Below are positions 1 to 9,605 of a DNA stretch of 64,000 nucleotides, one piece after another. Source of the stretch: an uncultured Pirellulaceae bacterium. Lineage in GTDB: Bacteria; Planctomycetota; Planctomycetia; Pirellulales; Pirellulaceae. Under the pieces are notes generated by a model. The model made no database searches. It was not told where the DNA came from and was given only the letters and a program-made list of their open reading frames with translations. Numbering within the stretch: position 1 is the stretch's first letter; each line of letters begins with the position of its first letter. Location of the stretch: NCBI GenBank assembly GCA_937929805.1, contig CALFUT010000008.1, positions 62,001-126,000 of the forward strand. The letters run 5' to 3'. The translations under genes and the position numbers were made by a program.

Positions 1-117
1 CGTCAGGTAAAAAAACAGTTTGACACATCCCCAAATGATACGTGCGATCTGTTCGGAAGCCGGGTAGTTTTTTACTTGTCGAGCAGCCGCCACATGGCTG
101 TTTTTCGATTGATTCAT
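1..117 (-). CDS. Partial CDS, possible WcaF-like acyltransferase (N-terminus only)
   Basis: This reading frame is absent from the ORF track because it runs off the window edge. The reverse complement has an ATG at 117 followed by 39 open codons to base 1, beginning MNQSKNSHVAAARQ and containing IARIIWGCVKLFFY. It starts 11 bases after the stop of the preceding glycosyltransferase, with a GGACGG purine stretch just upstream, so it looks like the next gene of the exopolysaccharide operon. The R-x-x-W-x-x-V-x-L-F-F pattern resembles the N-terminus of colanic-acid-type hexapeptide acetyltransferases (WcaF family), but no catalytic region is visible, so the product is a guess. That it is coding is more secure than its function. 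Confidence 0.5.
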   Translation of the reverse strand, partial: MNQSKNSHVAAARQVKNYPASEQIARIIWGCVKLFFYLT

Positions 118-128
118 CCGTCCGCAGC

Positions 129-1235
129 TCATCCGATTAATCGTTGATAGTGTCGACACATTTTGTCAGCAATGACGTCCCACCCAAAAGTTGATGAAAC
201 GTAGTTGCGACCAGCCTCACCCATTTTGGCAAGCTCTGTTTTATCCATCAGAGTTGCTTCGCGGAGAGCACTGATCAGATTGAGTTCGCTTAACTCAATG
301 CACCAGCCGCAGCCTAATTCGTCAAGCTCTGCCCAAGGAGTTCCTGTGGTAGTAATGACTGGAACTCCAGCCCCCAATGCCTCAGCAACGACAATGCCAA
401 AGTTCTCGCTGTGCGTCGGTAAAACGAACAGACTACTTTGGACATACAGCTGCCACTTCGCTTGATCATCGGTTTCTGGCAGAATCGTCACCGAAGATTC
501 CAATTCCATCGATTGAATCAATTTTCGGAGCTGTGCAATGTACTGGGCGTCGCCAGGCCCGACGATTTTAAGATCCCATCCGACTGGCGTGAGCTCGCGC
601 CATGCGGACAGCAATATTTCTATGCCCTTTTTCGGATGAACTCGTGAAAGAAACAGAACGGATGGCTTTGAAGTGACGGGAGACTTTGGTGGAAGTTCGG
701 GAACGGCAACGCCGTTGGAAACGACAAAGTTTTGTTTGAAGCCCAAGCTTTCGAGTGATGTTTTCTCGCTTTCGGCTGTCACGTGAATACCAGATGATCG
801 GCGTAGGTCGCTTCGCTGGTAGAGCCACAAGGCCAACTTTTTCTTCAGCCACTTTTGATTCAACGACCAAGGCTCAAGCATCCCGCGCGGTGCGATCACG
901 TACGGAATACCGTTCTTTTGGCAGTAGGATGCGGCGTGGTGAAGGAAAGGAAGCCAGATTCCATGAATGTGAACCAGCCGAATTGGAGTTTCGTCGTTAA
1001 TCTCCGTCAGGGCTTGATGGACCACCTGCCGGCTTATGGACCCATGCTCGCTCGCGTCAGTAATTTTAACTGATGTAGGCACAGCGACCTTGGGGCGATC
1101 TTGATTGGAAACTAGCAACCGACAAGAGTACTGGCCAGTTTTGTTGATCGCGTCAAGCAGTTGAGTGGACGAACGGGACGGCCCTCCAGATGCGAGTGCA
1201 ACGTCTTCAATGACATGAACAATTGTGTGAGGCAT
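129..1235 (-). CDS. Glycosyltransferase family 4 (GT-B fold)
   Basis: This 368-residue cytoplasmic or membrane-associated enzyme probably transfers a sugar from a nucleotide donor during assembly of the exopolysaccharide repeat unit. The N-terminal half has a GG-P-S-R-S loop near residue 18, as in GT4 enzymes. The C-terminal half has LFLSRVHPKKG near residue 195 and the donor-binding segment HSENFGIVVAEALGAGVPVI near residues 276-295, containing the E-x7-E pattern of retaining GT-B enzymes. It is full length for the family and starts at ATG 1235. It lies 118 bases after the acyltransferase and 11 bases before the partial gene at the window edge. Donor and acceptor cannot be read from the sequence. 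Confidence 0.88.
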   Translation of the reverse strand: MPHTIVHVIEDVALASGGPSRSSTQLLDAINKTGQYSCRLLVSNQDRPKVAVPTSVKITDASEHGSISRQVVHQALTEINDETPIRLVHIHGIWLPFLHHAASYCQKNGIPYVIAPRGMLEPWSLNQKWLKKKLALWLYQRSDLRRSSGIHVTAESEKTSLESLGFKQNFVVSNGVAVPELPPKSPVTSKPSVLFLSRVHPKKGIEILLSAWRELTPVGWDLKIVGPGDAQYIAQLRKLIQSMELESSVTILPETDDQAKWQLYVQSSLFVLPTHSENFGIVVAEALGAGVPVITTTGTPWAELDELGCGWCIELSELNLISALREATLMDKTELAKMGEAGRNYVSSTFGWDVIADKMCRHYQRLIG

Positions 1236-1353
1236 GGTTAACCGTGGCAGTTAGTAGATTGTCGCAGCCCAACATTGGACGCTCAGGGTTCGCGAAATAC
1301 TGAGCTGCCAGTTTTTGATTTGGAAAACGAGGCATGGCCTCAATTTCCCTCGA

Positions 1354-2496
1354 TCAGCCGGGCAACTTTTTCGCGTGCGAGTCATTGCGAAGAAACCAGT
1401 TTCGAACGTAGATCGTGTTGCGTTCGAAAAGAAGATACAGCACTGTCGCATAGAAGACAGACAGTAGCAGTGCCATGGCAAAAATTGTAACGCTTCGGAG
1501 CGTGAAAGGGAGTTGCTGATTTTCGTATAGAGCGGTGCTCGCGAAGACCAGCAGCGGTACGTGTGCCAGATAGAGTGTGTACGAAATATCCGACAGTGCC
1601 TTAGAAGCCAGCCTGTAAAACGTGGGCCCCCAGTTCCAGTCAAGCACGCTGAGAATCACAGCGGCACATGTCATACCGACCAAATAGTCTTCGATTAGCT
1701 CGGGCACGATAGCTTTTCGGGACAGCAACATCGCAGCCATCAAAGAGCCGGCAGCCGCCAGGCGAAACCAGTTTGTGTTAGCGAACTTCATAATGAGCGT
1801 ATGAGAATGTGCCAGAACCACCCCGTAGCCAAGTACCCAAACAACTCCCAGAAGCAACAGCTTGGCAGGCAGCCAGAACATCAAGGCGACCGCAACAGTC
1901 AAGTGCATCAGTTTGACGAACTTGTTGGATCCAAATACACACAGATATAGACATGGAAACAGCGCGTAGTACCAGAATTCATTTGCCAAGCTCCACAGCG
2001 GGCCGTTAATGCCAAAAGGGGAGACAAAAATGGTCTGGAGAAAAAAGACGTTGCCGATGAAACAGATCAGACTGCTGTCGTACGAGCCGGGGCTTGGCCC
2101 CACCCAAAGTTTGTCGCTCAGTTTTCCCTCGTAGTATGCGGTGGAAAACTGATGCCCAAGCGTATCCCAGAACAATGTCAGGATGAGCGCGGGGATTAAT
2201 ACCATCCAAAGCCGGACGAGTCTTTTTAACGCGTAGTTTTGCCACTTCCAGCGGTCACGACTGACGGAAAATCGAATGCTACGAGTAATCAAGAAACCGC
2301 TGAGGACGAAAAATACCATCACAGCTTCGTGACCGAATCCAGTCGCGATGTAAAAGAATCGCGTTAAGAAGCTTTCACTTCCTGCTTGAGGAAAAGGTAA
2401 CAGTAGCATCGCGCGGGCATGTGACATTAGCACAATCAGAGCCGCCACACCTCTGATGAAGTCGAGGTGAATGAATTGGTCAGTTTGTTTATTCAG
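1354..2496 (-). CDS. Acyltransferase 3 family membrane protein
   Basis: This is an integral-membrane O-acyltransferase (acyltransferase_3/OafA-like) that probably adds acetyl or other acyl groups to the polysaccharide. It has about ten hydrophobic segments, the VMVFFVLSGFLITRSI motif, and a C-terminal SYTLYLAHVPLL segment, both typical of the family. The ORF track starts at GTG 2448, but the frame stays open upstream and reads FIHLDFIRGVAALIVL, the family's conserved first helix, so the true start must be upstream. No ATG, GTG or TTG lies between that motif and the in-frame stop. The only near candidates are CTG at 2496 and an ATT closer in. I place the start at CTG 2496 tentatively. It lies in the exopolysaccharide operon between two glycosyltransferases. 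Confidence 0.82.
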   Translation of the reverse strand: MNKQTDQFIHLDFIRGVAALIVLMSHARAMLLLPFPQAGSESFLTRFFYIATGFGHEAVMVFFVLSGFLITRSIRFSVSRDRWKWQNYALKRLVRLWMVLIPALILTLFWDTLGHQFSTAYYEGKLSDKLWVGPSPGSYDSSLICFIGNVFFLQTIFVSPFGINGPLWSLANEFWYYALFPCLYLCVFGSNKFVKLMHLTVAVALMFWLPAKLLLLGVVWVLGYGVVLAHSHTLIMKFANTNWFRLAAAGSLMAAMLLSRKAIVPELIEDYLVGMTCAAVILSVLDWNWGPTFYRLASKALSDISYTLYLAHVPLLVFASTALYENQQLPFTLRSVTIFAMALLLSVFYATVLYLLFERNTIYVRNWFLRNDSHAKKLPG

Positions 2497-2574
2497 TGCT
2501 TGGATGAATCTTAGAAATTGGTGACAGTGCTTTTGCTATCGACTTCGGCGACGACCGGCGCTGGTTTAGCGATG

Positions 2575-3639
2575 CTAATAAACGGCTTCGTTTCCGCCAA
2601 TAGCGGCGATGAAGTCTTCCGTTCTTGATTCCCAAGTGTGGGCTTCAATCCCATAGTCAACATTTTCCATTCTAGGGCTGGCCATAACGCGTTCTAGTTC
2701 GTCGGCAAACGCAGTGGCGGTCGCCTCGACGTAGATTGCTTTGTCGTCAAGAAAAGTAGGAACTTCGCCAACGCGGCACGTTAGGATTGGCCGTTTCGCT
2801 TGGGCGTATTGAAACACCTTGAAGGGACAGCGCGCCTTGTTTGCGATTTTGTCTCGTATCGGAAACAGAAGGACATAAGCCCATTGCAGGCGATTGAGCA
2901 TGTCATCCCAATCCAAGTACCCGGAAAATTGCACGTTGTGGAGTTCGCGTTTTCTGCAAACATCTTTGCAGCGATTCAGATCCTCCCCGCGTCCAATCAG
3001 GAAAATGGGTGGTGCTAAACCACGTGCTTTCAGCTCACTGGCGGCATCGATCAGAATATCGTGATCCCAATTCGAGTGAAAACTTCCCATGAACACCGCC
3101 GTCGGGTGTTGAAACGGGTTGGGAAGTTTTGGGAATTCTCGAGGCAGCATTGCATAGGGTATGTAATGCGGGGACGGAACACCAACACTTTCGAATTCGT
3201 CAGCCAGCCAGCGACTGGCCGTTATTACGATGTCCGACCGTTTTCGCATGAACCAGTCACTGAATCGAGTGGCGTATTTTTTTAATCCGCTGTCGCGAGA
3301 AATTGCATGCCAATCTTCCCAGTCGCCAATGACTTGGCAGGATCGCGGAACCGCAAACATTGATAGTAGAACAGCTTTTACTTCCGGGTTTAGGAAGTGA
3401 ATAAAGCTAGGACGAAGCCGTTTCAAAATCGAACGACTGGCCCACAAGAACGAGAGCAGTTTGGTCGGCATCAAATGGATGTTCGCCGAGTCGAGTCCCT
3501 GGTGTTCGATGATATCCGGAATCAGAAAAGTGACACTCCAGCCAGATTTTTCCAGATTCTCACCGATGCTTTTTGCCCGCAAACAGAGCGTGCTATCCCA
3601 CTTGCCCAGACAGACAAAGCAAACGGTTTTTTTTGTCAT
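2575..3639 (-). CDS. Glycosyltransferase, GT-B type (family 4-like)
   Basis: A 354-residue GT-B glycosyltransferase of the polysaccharide operon. The N-terminal Rossmann domain begins KTVCFVCLGKWDS. The C-terminal domain has AVFMGSFHSNWDHDIL near residue 180, SGYLDWDDMLNRL near 240, and PFKVFQYAQAKRPIL near 270, which is the donor phosphate-binding region with a K/E-type variation on the usual E-x7-E. The ATG overlaps the stop of the upstream polymerase-like gene in an ATGA of four bases, implying translational coupling. The donor sugar cannot be assigned. Confidence 0.85.
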   Translation of the reverse strand: MTKKTVCFVCLGKWDSTLCLRAKSIGENLEKSGWSVTFLIPDIIEHQGLDSANIHLMPTKLLSFLWASRSILKRLRPSFIHFLNPEVKAVLLSMFAVPRSCQVIGDWEDWHAISRDSGLKKYATRFSDWFMRKRSDIVITASRWLADEFESVGVPSPHYIPYAMLPREFPKLPNPFQHPTAVFMGSFHSNWDHDILIDAASELKARGLAPPIFLIGRGEDLNRCKDVCRKRELHNVQFSGYLDWDDMLNRLQWAYVLLFPIRDKIANKARCPFKVFQYAQAKRPILTCRVGEVPTFLDDKAIYVEATATAFADELERVMASPRMENVDYGIEAHTWESRTEDFIAAIGGNEAVY

Positions 3640-4910
3640 CGCACTGGAAGGCTCGTGCTAGAGAACGACGCCGGCTTCGGCTTATTCAGCGCGTAACAGA
3701 TGCCGAACAAATAGGGTAGCATATAGCGGGCAAATCCAAATGGTGAGAACGCAATATGCCACGCAGAGAACCCAAGTAGGGCGACGGCTGCGTAAATGGC
3801 CGGCGGCGATTTAAGCTGAAGTGACAGAGTGAATTGTTTCAAAATAAGGTTGGCGAAAAAGATCCAAAACAGCGCGCCAACAATTCCGCTGAACACCCAA
3901 GCTTGAAAAAACACTGAATGGACTGGCAGTTCGCCAGCTCGCAACGCGTACTCTTCGAGGCCGCGCGGAACCAAATGCCAAAGTTTAGCTTTTGACCCAT
4001 GCCCAAGAAGCGGAGCTTCTTCAATTGCCCTAAGAGCCATGTCAACGCCGCCACGGGCAGACATGGCAACTTCAATCGGATTCCAAGGATTATCACAGGT
4101 CGCTAAGTCGCGTCGGATTTTGCTTCCGAGTGTGCCGTCTTGCCCAAGACCTGAGTAAGCAATGAACGCAAGAGTGAGCCCAACTAAAAATAAGGAAACC
4201 AATCGAAACTTCGCTCTCTTGGCCATTGATCGCTTTTCATTGCTCAAATAGATGAAGTTGAAACACAAGAACGCGATTAGCATCGCGATCAACCCTTCTG
4301 ACCTGCCATTGAAAACGACCGCTAAACAGGCAATGGCCGCGTAGGCCACGACGATAACGAAACTCGATCTCCGTACCCAACAAAGGGCTACCAAAATCAT
4401 CAGTGGATTTAACCAGTAGGAAATGTAAAGATCCCAAAATTCAACCGCAGTCTCGTCAAGCGTTCGCTGTGTCATGACGAGTCCTCCCACGATCAACCCG
4501 CACAGAAATGGGAAAATCGAGGTAGGATATTGACGGAAGTAGACCGCAAAAAAAACAATGTTGGTGACAATCAAGCCAATATTGGCAAGCCCCTTCATGA
4601 CATCCGTTCGCGGCGGGGTATTAACAAAGTCGCTGACGCAGTGAAACCCAATCCAAGCCAATCCCCACAACGCAATTTTCAACACCGTCCGGTATTCCGG
4701 TTTCATAATCTTGGGCAAGACATAGACCAAGCCAGCCGCGATGCATAAAAACTCTGTAGCACGGAGAGTTCCGACAAGGCTAACAGGAACCTTCAAACCA
4801 AACCCGATCGCGAACGCGATCAGGTTGATGAAAGGATGAGCCGTTAGCAATCGAATCGGCTTTTGTTTGCGGGAGTGGTTCAAGATGGTTTCTCGATGTC
4901 GGGCGACCAA
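3636..4910 (-). CDS. O-antigen ligase / Wzy polymerase-like membrane protein
   Basis: A 424-residue polytopic membrane protein with about ten to twelve hydrophobic helices and a long periplasmic loop near residues 255-325 (LGQDGTLGSKIRRDL onward) containing ALRAIEEAPLLGHGSKAKLWHL. That layout, with a large loop before the last helices and a G-x-G-S element after a short amphipathic helix, is typical of the O-antigen ligase/polymerase (Wzy, WaaL) superfamily. It probably polymerises repeat units exported by the neighbouring flippase, completing a Wzx/Wzy-type pathway. The start is TTG 4910, 9 bases after the stop of the upstream glycosyltransferase. Polymerase versus ligase cannot be separated from sequence alone. 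Confidence 0.75.
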   Translation of the reverse strand: MVARHRETILNHSRKQKPIRLLTAHPFINLIAFAIGFGLKVPVSLVGTLRATEFLCIAAGLVYVLPKIMKPEYRTVLKIALWGLAWIGFHCVSDFVNTPPRTDVMKGLANIGLIVTNIVFFAVYFRQYPTSIFPFLCGLIVGGLVMTQRTLDETAVEFWDLYISYWLNPLMILVALCWVRRSSFVIVVAYAAIACLAVVFNGRSEGLIAMLIAFLCFNFIYLSNEKRSMAKRAKFRLVSLFLVGLTLAFIAYSGLGQDGTLGSKIRRDLATCDNPWNPIEVAMSARGGVDMALRAIEEAPLLGHGSKAKLWHLVPRGLEEYALRAGELPVHSVFFQAWVFSGIVGALFWIFFANLILKQFTLSLQLKSPPAIYAAVALLGFSAWHIAFSPFGFARYMLPYLFGICYALNKPKPASFSSTSLPVR

Positions 4911-4919
4911 GAACGAAGC

Positions 4920-6179
4920 CTACGCATCACGATGGATGAGCTCTTCGTATATGTGGGCCACGCTTCGTCCGTATTCGTCCCAAGTGTGTTCTTGGGCAAT
5001 AAGATCGGAAGCAGCTGAACCCATTCGTTTTCTGTCATCCTCGGATTCTAACAGCTTGGCGATACGATCAGCAAACTGCCTTGGCTTGTTTCGTTGGCAG
5101 ACTATGCCGGTTTGGCTGTCTGTGACGGGGCCTCCCGATTCTCTGGTGGTGACAACCGGCAATCCCGCTGCCATTGCCTCTTTTAGTGATTGAGCACATC
5201 CTTCCAAGTTGGATGGAAACACATACATGTCTGATTGACTCAGGTGGCGACGGAGTTCGTCTTTCGAAACGAACCCTGGAAAATGATAGAGTGGAAGTTC
5301 CGCTTCATGAATCATTCGTCGAACATCTGGAGACACGACGCCAAGAGCGGTCAATTTTACATCAATGCCCTGCTTCGACAGCAAGCGAATTGTTTGAACG
5401 AGCGTGTCGGCTCCTTTGCGCAGTCCAAACGTTCCGGTGAACAGCAGTTTCAATGGCCCCGAGATGGCATAGTCGGTCTTCAAGCCGCGGAATGTCTCCG
5501 TGATGCCAAGATGGGCTGTGCGGATTTTTTCGTCAGCGAACCCAGCATCAACCAAGGTTTCGCGAACAAAATCGCTGTTGACCAAAATCAGATCCGCTTG
5601 CTGGGCGTCTTCTTCAACCAGTTGCCAGAATGGGCTGCGAGAATTGATTGAAAATGAGATGTCTCGACCACCAAGTTCGGCAGCAATTTGGTCCGCGAAT
5701 TTGGGATGGGCGATACTGTAGTCGACCAAGATTTTGGTGTTTTGACGTTTTGCAGCGTTGATCAGGCCGCCTTGCCCTGCGCCGGCTCGGACATGAAGAA
5801 CATCCAACTCCTTGATATATCGACGGCTGTTCCAGCCAAACCATTGCCAGCAAACGCGTTTCGTTCGCTCATTGACCGCGTAGCCACACCGGCGTGACAA
5901 AGGAGAGCACAGGCTTAAAGCGACCTCGGGGGCTGTGCACTGATAGATCGGGCAATCGCCCAACGACACTGGCCTTCGAGGTGACAATCGTGACACCAGT
6001 TTGGACCCGGCGTTCGTCAACTTCAGCATTCGCGCGGTCGTACCATCCGTTCTAGGAGCAAATCCTGTAATCAGGCTTACTTCGACATGGGGCGCGACAG
6101 CCGCCGCTGACGAAACCAAGTGGAGTCGCCCGATTCCGGTGGAGATTCCGACTTGATGTTTTTTCACAACACTATCCAC
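4920..6179 (-). CDS. Glycosyltransferase family 4
   Basis: A 419-residue GT-B glycosyltransferase. Visible motifs are KLLFTGTFGLRKGADTLVQ near residue 243 and DMYVFPSNLEGCAQSLKEAMAAGLPVV near residues 317-343, the E-x7-E donor site of GT4 enzymes. It starts at GTG 6179, whose G is also the last base of the TAG stop of the upstream pyruvyl-transferase-like gene, a one-base overlap that implies coupled translation. It probably adds one sugar of the repeat unit at the inner membrane. Linkage and donor are unknown. Confidence 0.88.
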   Translation of the reverse strand: MDSVVKKHQVGISTGIGRLHLVSSAAAVAPHVEVSLITGFAPRTDGTTARMLKLTNAGSKLVSRLSPRRPVSLGDCPIYQCTAPEVALSLCSPLSRRCGYAVNERTKRVCWQWFGWNSRRYIKELDVLHVRAGAGQGGLINAAKRQNTKILVDYSIAHPKFADQIAAELGGRDISFSINSRSPFWQLVEEDAQQADLILVNSDFVRETLVDAGFADEKIRTAHLGITETFRGLKTDYAISGPLKLLFTGTFGLRKGADTLVQTIRLLSKQGIDVKLTALGVVSPDVRRMIHEAELPLYHFPGFVSKDELRRHLSQSDMYVFPSNLEGCAQSLKEAMAAGLPVVTTRESGGPVTDSQTGIVCQRNKPRQFADRIAKLLESEDDRKRMGSAASDLIAQEHTWDEYGRSVAHIYEELIHRDA

Positions 6180-7183
6180 TAGCTGATGTTTTTCAGTAAA
6201 AACGTCTTCAGGTTTTCCGTTTCTTCCTCAAGTCGACTGCGATCCAACCTCATGACTTGGCCGCCGGAAAAATCCATTCCCAGTCGCGGGAAAATCCCAG
6301 AGCGATAGCCTTCCCACAAAAGAATAGCAGGGTTTCCTAGTGCGACCGTAATGGCCGCTGCGTGAACGCGATCTGTAACCGTGAATTTTGTAGAACGATA
6401 AATTGAGTAATAGCCGCTCGGGTTGTAGCTTGCAAAACTATTGGCGTGTGGAAATTGCTGCCAACGTAAGCGTCGGCCTATCCCGTGTTGAGGCCTTACC
6501 ACAGAAAAAGGCCCAACATCGGCTGGTCGAACAGAGCGAAACTCAACGGTCTCCGCCAGTGGCTTGAACGGGAATGGTTTTCGTTTGGTGACCTGTATAT
6601 TGTCCACTGTTGGTTTGGCATCAGCTGGAAAGGAATAATCGGGCTCAGGGATTCGATGGAACGAGCTTGTGAAGTACTGAACCGATTCCTTGACCGGCGC
6701 GACATCTACATATTTTGGGGACACGAAAGCAGTGCAAATTCCGTTGTAAGTGTTTGGGAAAATTTTCGCCAAAACGTCATAAGTTGCTTGGTCACGCGTC
6801 GTAATAAAGTCTGGCGGACTGTCCTTCAGGATCTTCCCAATTCGGTTAATTTCATTTTGCTCCAACGTGCGGCCCGTCGACACGCTCATAAGAGCGTAGC
6901 GTTTGCCCTCACGTTTGAGTGATTGAAACAAGGCGGCGTAATCATTGTGAAGATTACTGACGATCGGGCCTGAGAAAATGTACAGGTCGGCTTCTTGATG
7001 CTCCCGAAGATGGAAACACTTCTCAAGGGTGGCTTGTTTCAGGCCAAAGGCACGCCGAGGCGGCCCTTCTCCGGCAAGGATGTTTGCGTCGGGGAGTAGT
7101 TCGGACAGGAGGCCTTGGATGCCGATTTGGTAGAATGAATCACCAATGTTATTCCAAGTACTGTTTTCGACGAAAATATTCAT
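6179..7183 (-). CDS. Polysaccharide pyruvyl transferase family protein
   Basis: A 334-residue protein with the N-terminal NIGDSFYQIGIQGLL motif and the C-terminal TVTDRVHAAAITVALGNPAIL motif of the polysaccharide pyruvyl transferase family (CsaB/WcaK type, PF04230). Such enzymes attach a pyruvate ketal from phosphoenolpyruvate to a sugar, giving the polymer negative charge. The RVHA histidine conserved in the family is present. It overlaps the flippase stop by four bases (ATGA) and shares one base with the next gene, so it sits in the middle of a tightly coupled unit. Some family members have other transferase roles, so the exact reaction is inferred. Confidence 0.8.
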   Translation of the reverse strand: MNIFVENSTWNNIGDSFYQIGIQGLLSELLPDANILAGEGPPRRAFGLKQATLEKCFHLREHQEADLYIFSGPIVSNLHNDYAALFQSLKREGKRYALMSVSTGRTLEQNEINRIGKILKDSPPDFITTRDQATYDVLAKIFPNTYNGICTAFVSPKYVDVAPVKESVQYFTSSFHRIPEPDYSFPADAKPTVDNIQVTKRKPFPFKPLAETVEFRSVRPADVGPFSVVRPQHGIGRRLRWQQFPHANSFASYNPSGYYSIYRSTKFTVTDRVHAAAITVALGNPAILLWEGYRSGIFPRLGMDFSGGQVMRLDRSRLEEETENLKTFLLKNIS

Positions 7184-8481
7184 ATTTCTACAACCAAGCT
7201 TTTTTGGCTCGTACGAGGGGTTTTAAGCTGAATCAAGGTAAATGCGACAAGGTGAATTAGGAGCAAACTCACCGCAATTCCGAAAAGTTGGAGTGTCGGA
7301 AAAAGCAGTGGAGCCGAAATCGCCGCCACCGTAATCCCGACGGCATAGGCTACAACGATGGGTCGATAATTTTTCAGTACTAAAAGTACACGTGCGTCTG
7401 CCAGCCACAACGCATGGATAGCTGTTGCGATGTACACGCACCAGAACGTTGGGCCGTCAAAAACGGCTTTTCCTGAGGTTAGCAATTCAAAAACCCATTC
7501 GCCAAGAAAAACAAACACGATCGCGATCAACGCTATCGCAACGAGCGTTAGCAGACGCAATTTTTTATGCAAGCTAGTCAGTCGATTTTTATTGCTGCGG
7601 ATTCTTGCTAATTCGGGTTCAAACGACTGGCCTAACGCGGTGGCGGCTTGTCTGGCAATATTGTTCGGTGTCCGGATAGCCGCAAAGACTGCCGCGGACT
7701 CGGGCGTTCCTAGCACGCCAGCGAGCAAAAGTAAGCCTTGATTTGAGAGCGTTTCCAATGTCGGCAATCCCAAGTAGCCGGTGCTTCGCTTCAAAAGTCG
7801 TTTGATACGCTTTGAGCGAAAGCGAGTGGTGGAAAATCGAACTCCAGCACCCAACCAGCTACCTAAGCAGGCAACGATAGCCAATTCCGAAAACGCGATA
7901 ACTACTGCAACAACAGCCAGTGCGCCCAAGCCTATCTTGAGCATGCCGACGCCATAGAAGATTCCTAAAACCAAAAATGCTATTTGCATACTTCCCGCGA
8001 GATAGATCGAAGCATCTAGATATCCTGTCGCGCGAAGAAGAGCGTGAAATGTGTTGGCTAGTTGACGAATGAGCATGGCAGCCAAGAGAGCCCCTACAAT
8101 CAACAGGACATTTTCCGCTGGCGCAATTCCCTGCAGTCGTGAACGCATCGCCCAAAAAGCAAGCGATAATAGTGTGCCAACGGTCAAGCAAGCAGCTAAT
8201 ACCACTTTGCCGGACTCAGTGTAAATGTAGCTGGCTTTTCGCAGTTGCTTTTGCTCAACGGCTGCCGCTATCTCGATTGCAGTAACTGAACTTATTCCTA
8301 GGTTCGAGATCATTGCAAACTGTAACGGAATTGCTGAGAGCATGAGCCACTCGCCGGTTTTAAGCGGGCCCCATACGGAGAACATGACCGGCATAGACAG
8401 AATTCGAGCAAGCATCTGCGTCCCTTGGCTCGCTCCGAAAGCGAGTAGGCTTCGCACAAGCCGCGTTCGCGAACTTGTCAA
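7180..8481 (-). CDS. Polysaccharide flippase, Wzx/MATE-like (MOP superfamily)
   Basis: A 433-residue membrane protein with about twelve predicted helices and almost no large soluble domain, matching the length of Wzx-type lipid-linked repeat-unit flippases. The N-terminus has FGASQGTQMLARILSMPVMF and a later segment reads SAAVFAAIRTPNNIARQAATALGQSFEPELAR, which resembles the conserved central loop of MOP-superfamily exporters. The start is TTG 8481, supported by GGAG about nine bases upstream. It is preceded by about 100 bases after gmd and overlaps the pyruvyl-transferase-like gene by four bases. Together with the Wzy-like gene it suggests a Wzx/Wzy-dependent export route. Confidence 0.82.
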   Translation of the reverse strand: MTSSRTRLVRSLLAFGASQGTQMLARILSMPVMFSVWGPLKTGEWLMLSAIPLQFAMISNLGISSVTAIEIAAAVEQKQLRKASYIYTESGKVVLAACLTVGTLLSLAFWAMRSRLQGIAPAENVLLIVGALLAAMLIRQLANTFHALLRATGYLDASIYLAGSMQIAFLVLGIFYGVGMLKIGLGALAVVAVVIAFSELAIVACLGSWLGAGVRFSTTRFRSKRIKRLLKRSTGYLGLPTLETLSNQGLLLLAGVLGTPESAAVFAAIRTPNNIARQAATALGQSFEPELARIRSNKNRLTSLHKKLRLLTLVAIALIAIVFVFLGEWVFELLTSGKAVFDGPTFWCVYIATAIHALWLADARVLLVLKNYRPIVVAYAVGITVAAISAPLLFPTLQLFGIAVSLLLIHLVAFTLIQLKTPRTSQKSLVVEI

Positions 8482-8582
8482 CTGCTCGCTCCAAAAAGCT
8501 CCGTGCCGTGACCGTGATTAAACAGGCAGCCGGACTGATTCTTTGGTTCTTGCTTTTTTGACATATACCAAGCAGCCGAACT

Positions 8583-9605
8583 TTAAGTAGTGGGCTGCAC
8601 CGTCACGGATTCGGTTCGCGAAAGTTCCAGGTCGTGATCGACCATCAGTTCGGCCAGTTCGCGGCAGTTGGTGGAGGCTTCCCAACCGAGAATCTGTTTC
8701 GCTTTCGAAGCGTCGCCGCGGAGCAAATTAGCCTCGGACGCGCGAAGGTATTTGGGGTCGGTCTCGACGTGTTCAGTCCAGTCCAGATCTAGATAACCGA
8801 ACGCAAAATCTAAGAACTGGCGAATCGTATGGGCGATGCCGGTCGCCAATACGAAGTCTTCCGGTTGGTCGTGTTGAAGCATTTGCCACATGCCCTCAAC
8901 ATAGTCACCCGCAAATCCCCAATCGCGTTTGGCGTCCAAGTTGCCAAGGGAAAGTTTGTCCTGAAGGCCCAGTTTGATCCGTGCGGCAGCGCGAGTGATC
9001 TTGCGAGTCACAAACGTTTCCCCGCGACGCGGAGATTCGTGGTTGAACAGAATCGCGTTCACCGCGAACAGGTCGTGGGCGTCCCGGTAGTTCACGGTTT
9101 GATGAAACGCAAAAACTTTGCTGCAACCGTAGGGAGATCGCGGGCGAAAAGGAGTCTGCTCGTTTTGGGCTGTCTCAATCGCATCGCCGAACATCTCGGA
9201 GGAACATGCTTGACAGATACGGGTTGGCTTGAGCTTATCCAATTGACGTGCTGCTTCAAGGACATTCAACGCTCCGATCGCATTCACGCTGGCGGTGTAG
9301 ACCGGTTTGTCGAACGAGATTTGAACGTGGCTCTGGGCGGCAAGGTTGTAGATTTCGTCTGGTTTGACATCCAGCACCAGTTCGCGAAGAGCTAAACCCT
9401 CTGTCAGGTCGCCATGGTGCAAGCGGATTTGTCCGCCAGATGATTCCAGCGCTGAGCAAAGGTGATCAATCCGTTGCGTGTTGCCGGAGCTGGACCGGCG
9501 AACCAAACCGTGGACGTGGTAACCTTTTTCCAGCAGCAACTCGGCCAGATAAGGCCCATCCTGACCGGCGATGCCAGTGATGAGTGCTGTTTTAGTGATG
9601 TTCAA
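8583..9605 (-). CDS. gmd: GDP-mannose 4,6-dehydratase
   Basis: This enzyme converts GDP-D-mannose to GDP-4-keto-6-deoxy-D-mannose, the precursor of fucose, rhamnose and perosamine in polysaccharides. It is an extended [20 protein letters not shown] gives the NAD(P)-binding GxxGxxG near residue 10, [16 protein letters not shown] is characteristic of Gmd, and the S-x24-YxxxK triad appears as SSEMFGD followed by [11 protein letters not shown]. The 340-residue length is normal. The start is TTG 9605, overlapping the stop of the upstream nucleotidyltransferase in a TTGA. No reductase, epimerase or aminotransferase completing a deoxysugar pathway is visible next to it. Confidence 0.95.
   Translation of the reverse strand: MNITKTALITGIAGQDGPYLAELLLEKGYHVHGLVRRSSSGNTQRIDHLCSALESSGGQIRLHHGDLTEGLALRELVLDVKPDEIYNLAAQSHVQISFDKPVYTASVNAIGALNVLEAARQLDKLKPTRICQACSSEMFGDAIETAQNEQTPFRPRSPYGCSKVFAFHQTVNYRDAHDLFAVNAILFNHESPRRGETFVTRKITRAAARIKLGLQDKLSLGNLDAKRDWGFAGDYVEGMWQMLQHDQPEDFVLATGIAHTIRQFLDFAFGYLDLDWTEHVETDPKYLRASEANLLRGDASKAKQILGWEASTNCRELAELMVDHDLELSRTESVTVQPTT

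Noticed and set aside
8829-9395. 188-residue plus-strand ORF opposite gmd
   Set aside because: It is a shadow of a well-conserved enzyme gene with no independent motif.
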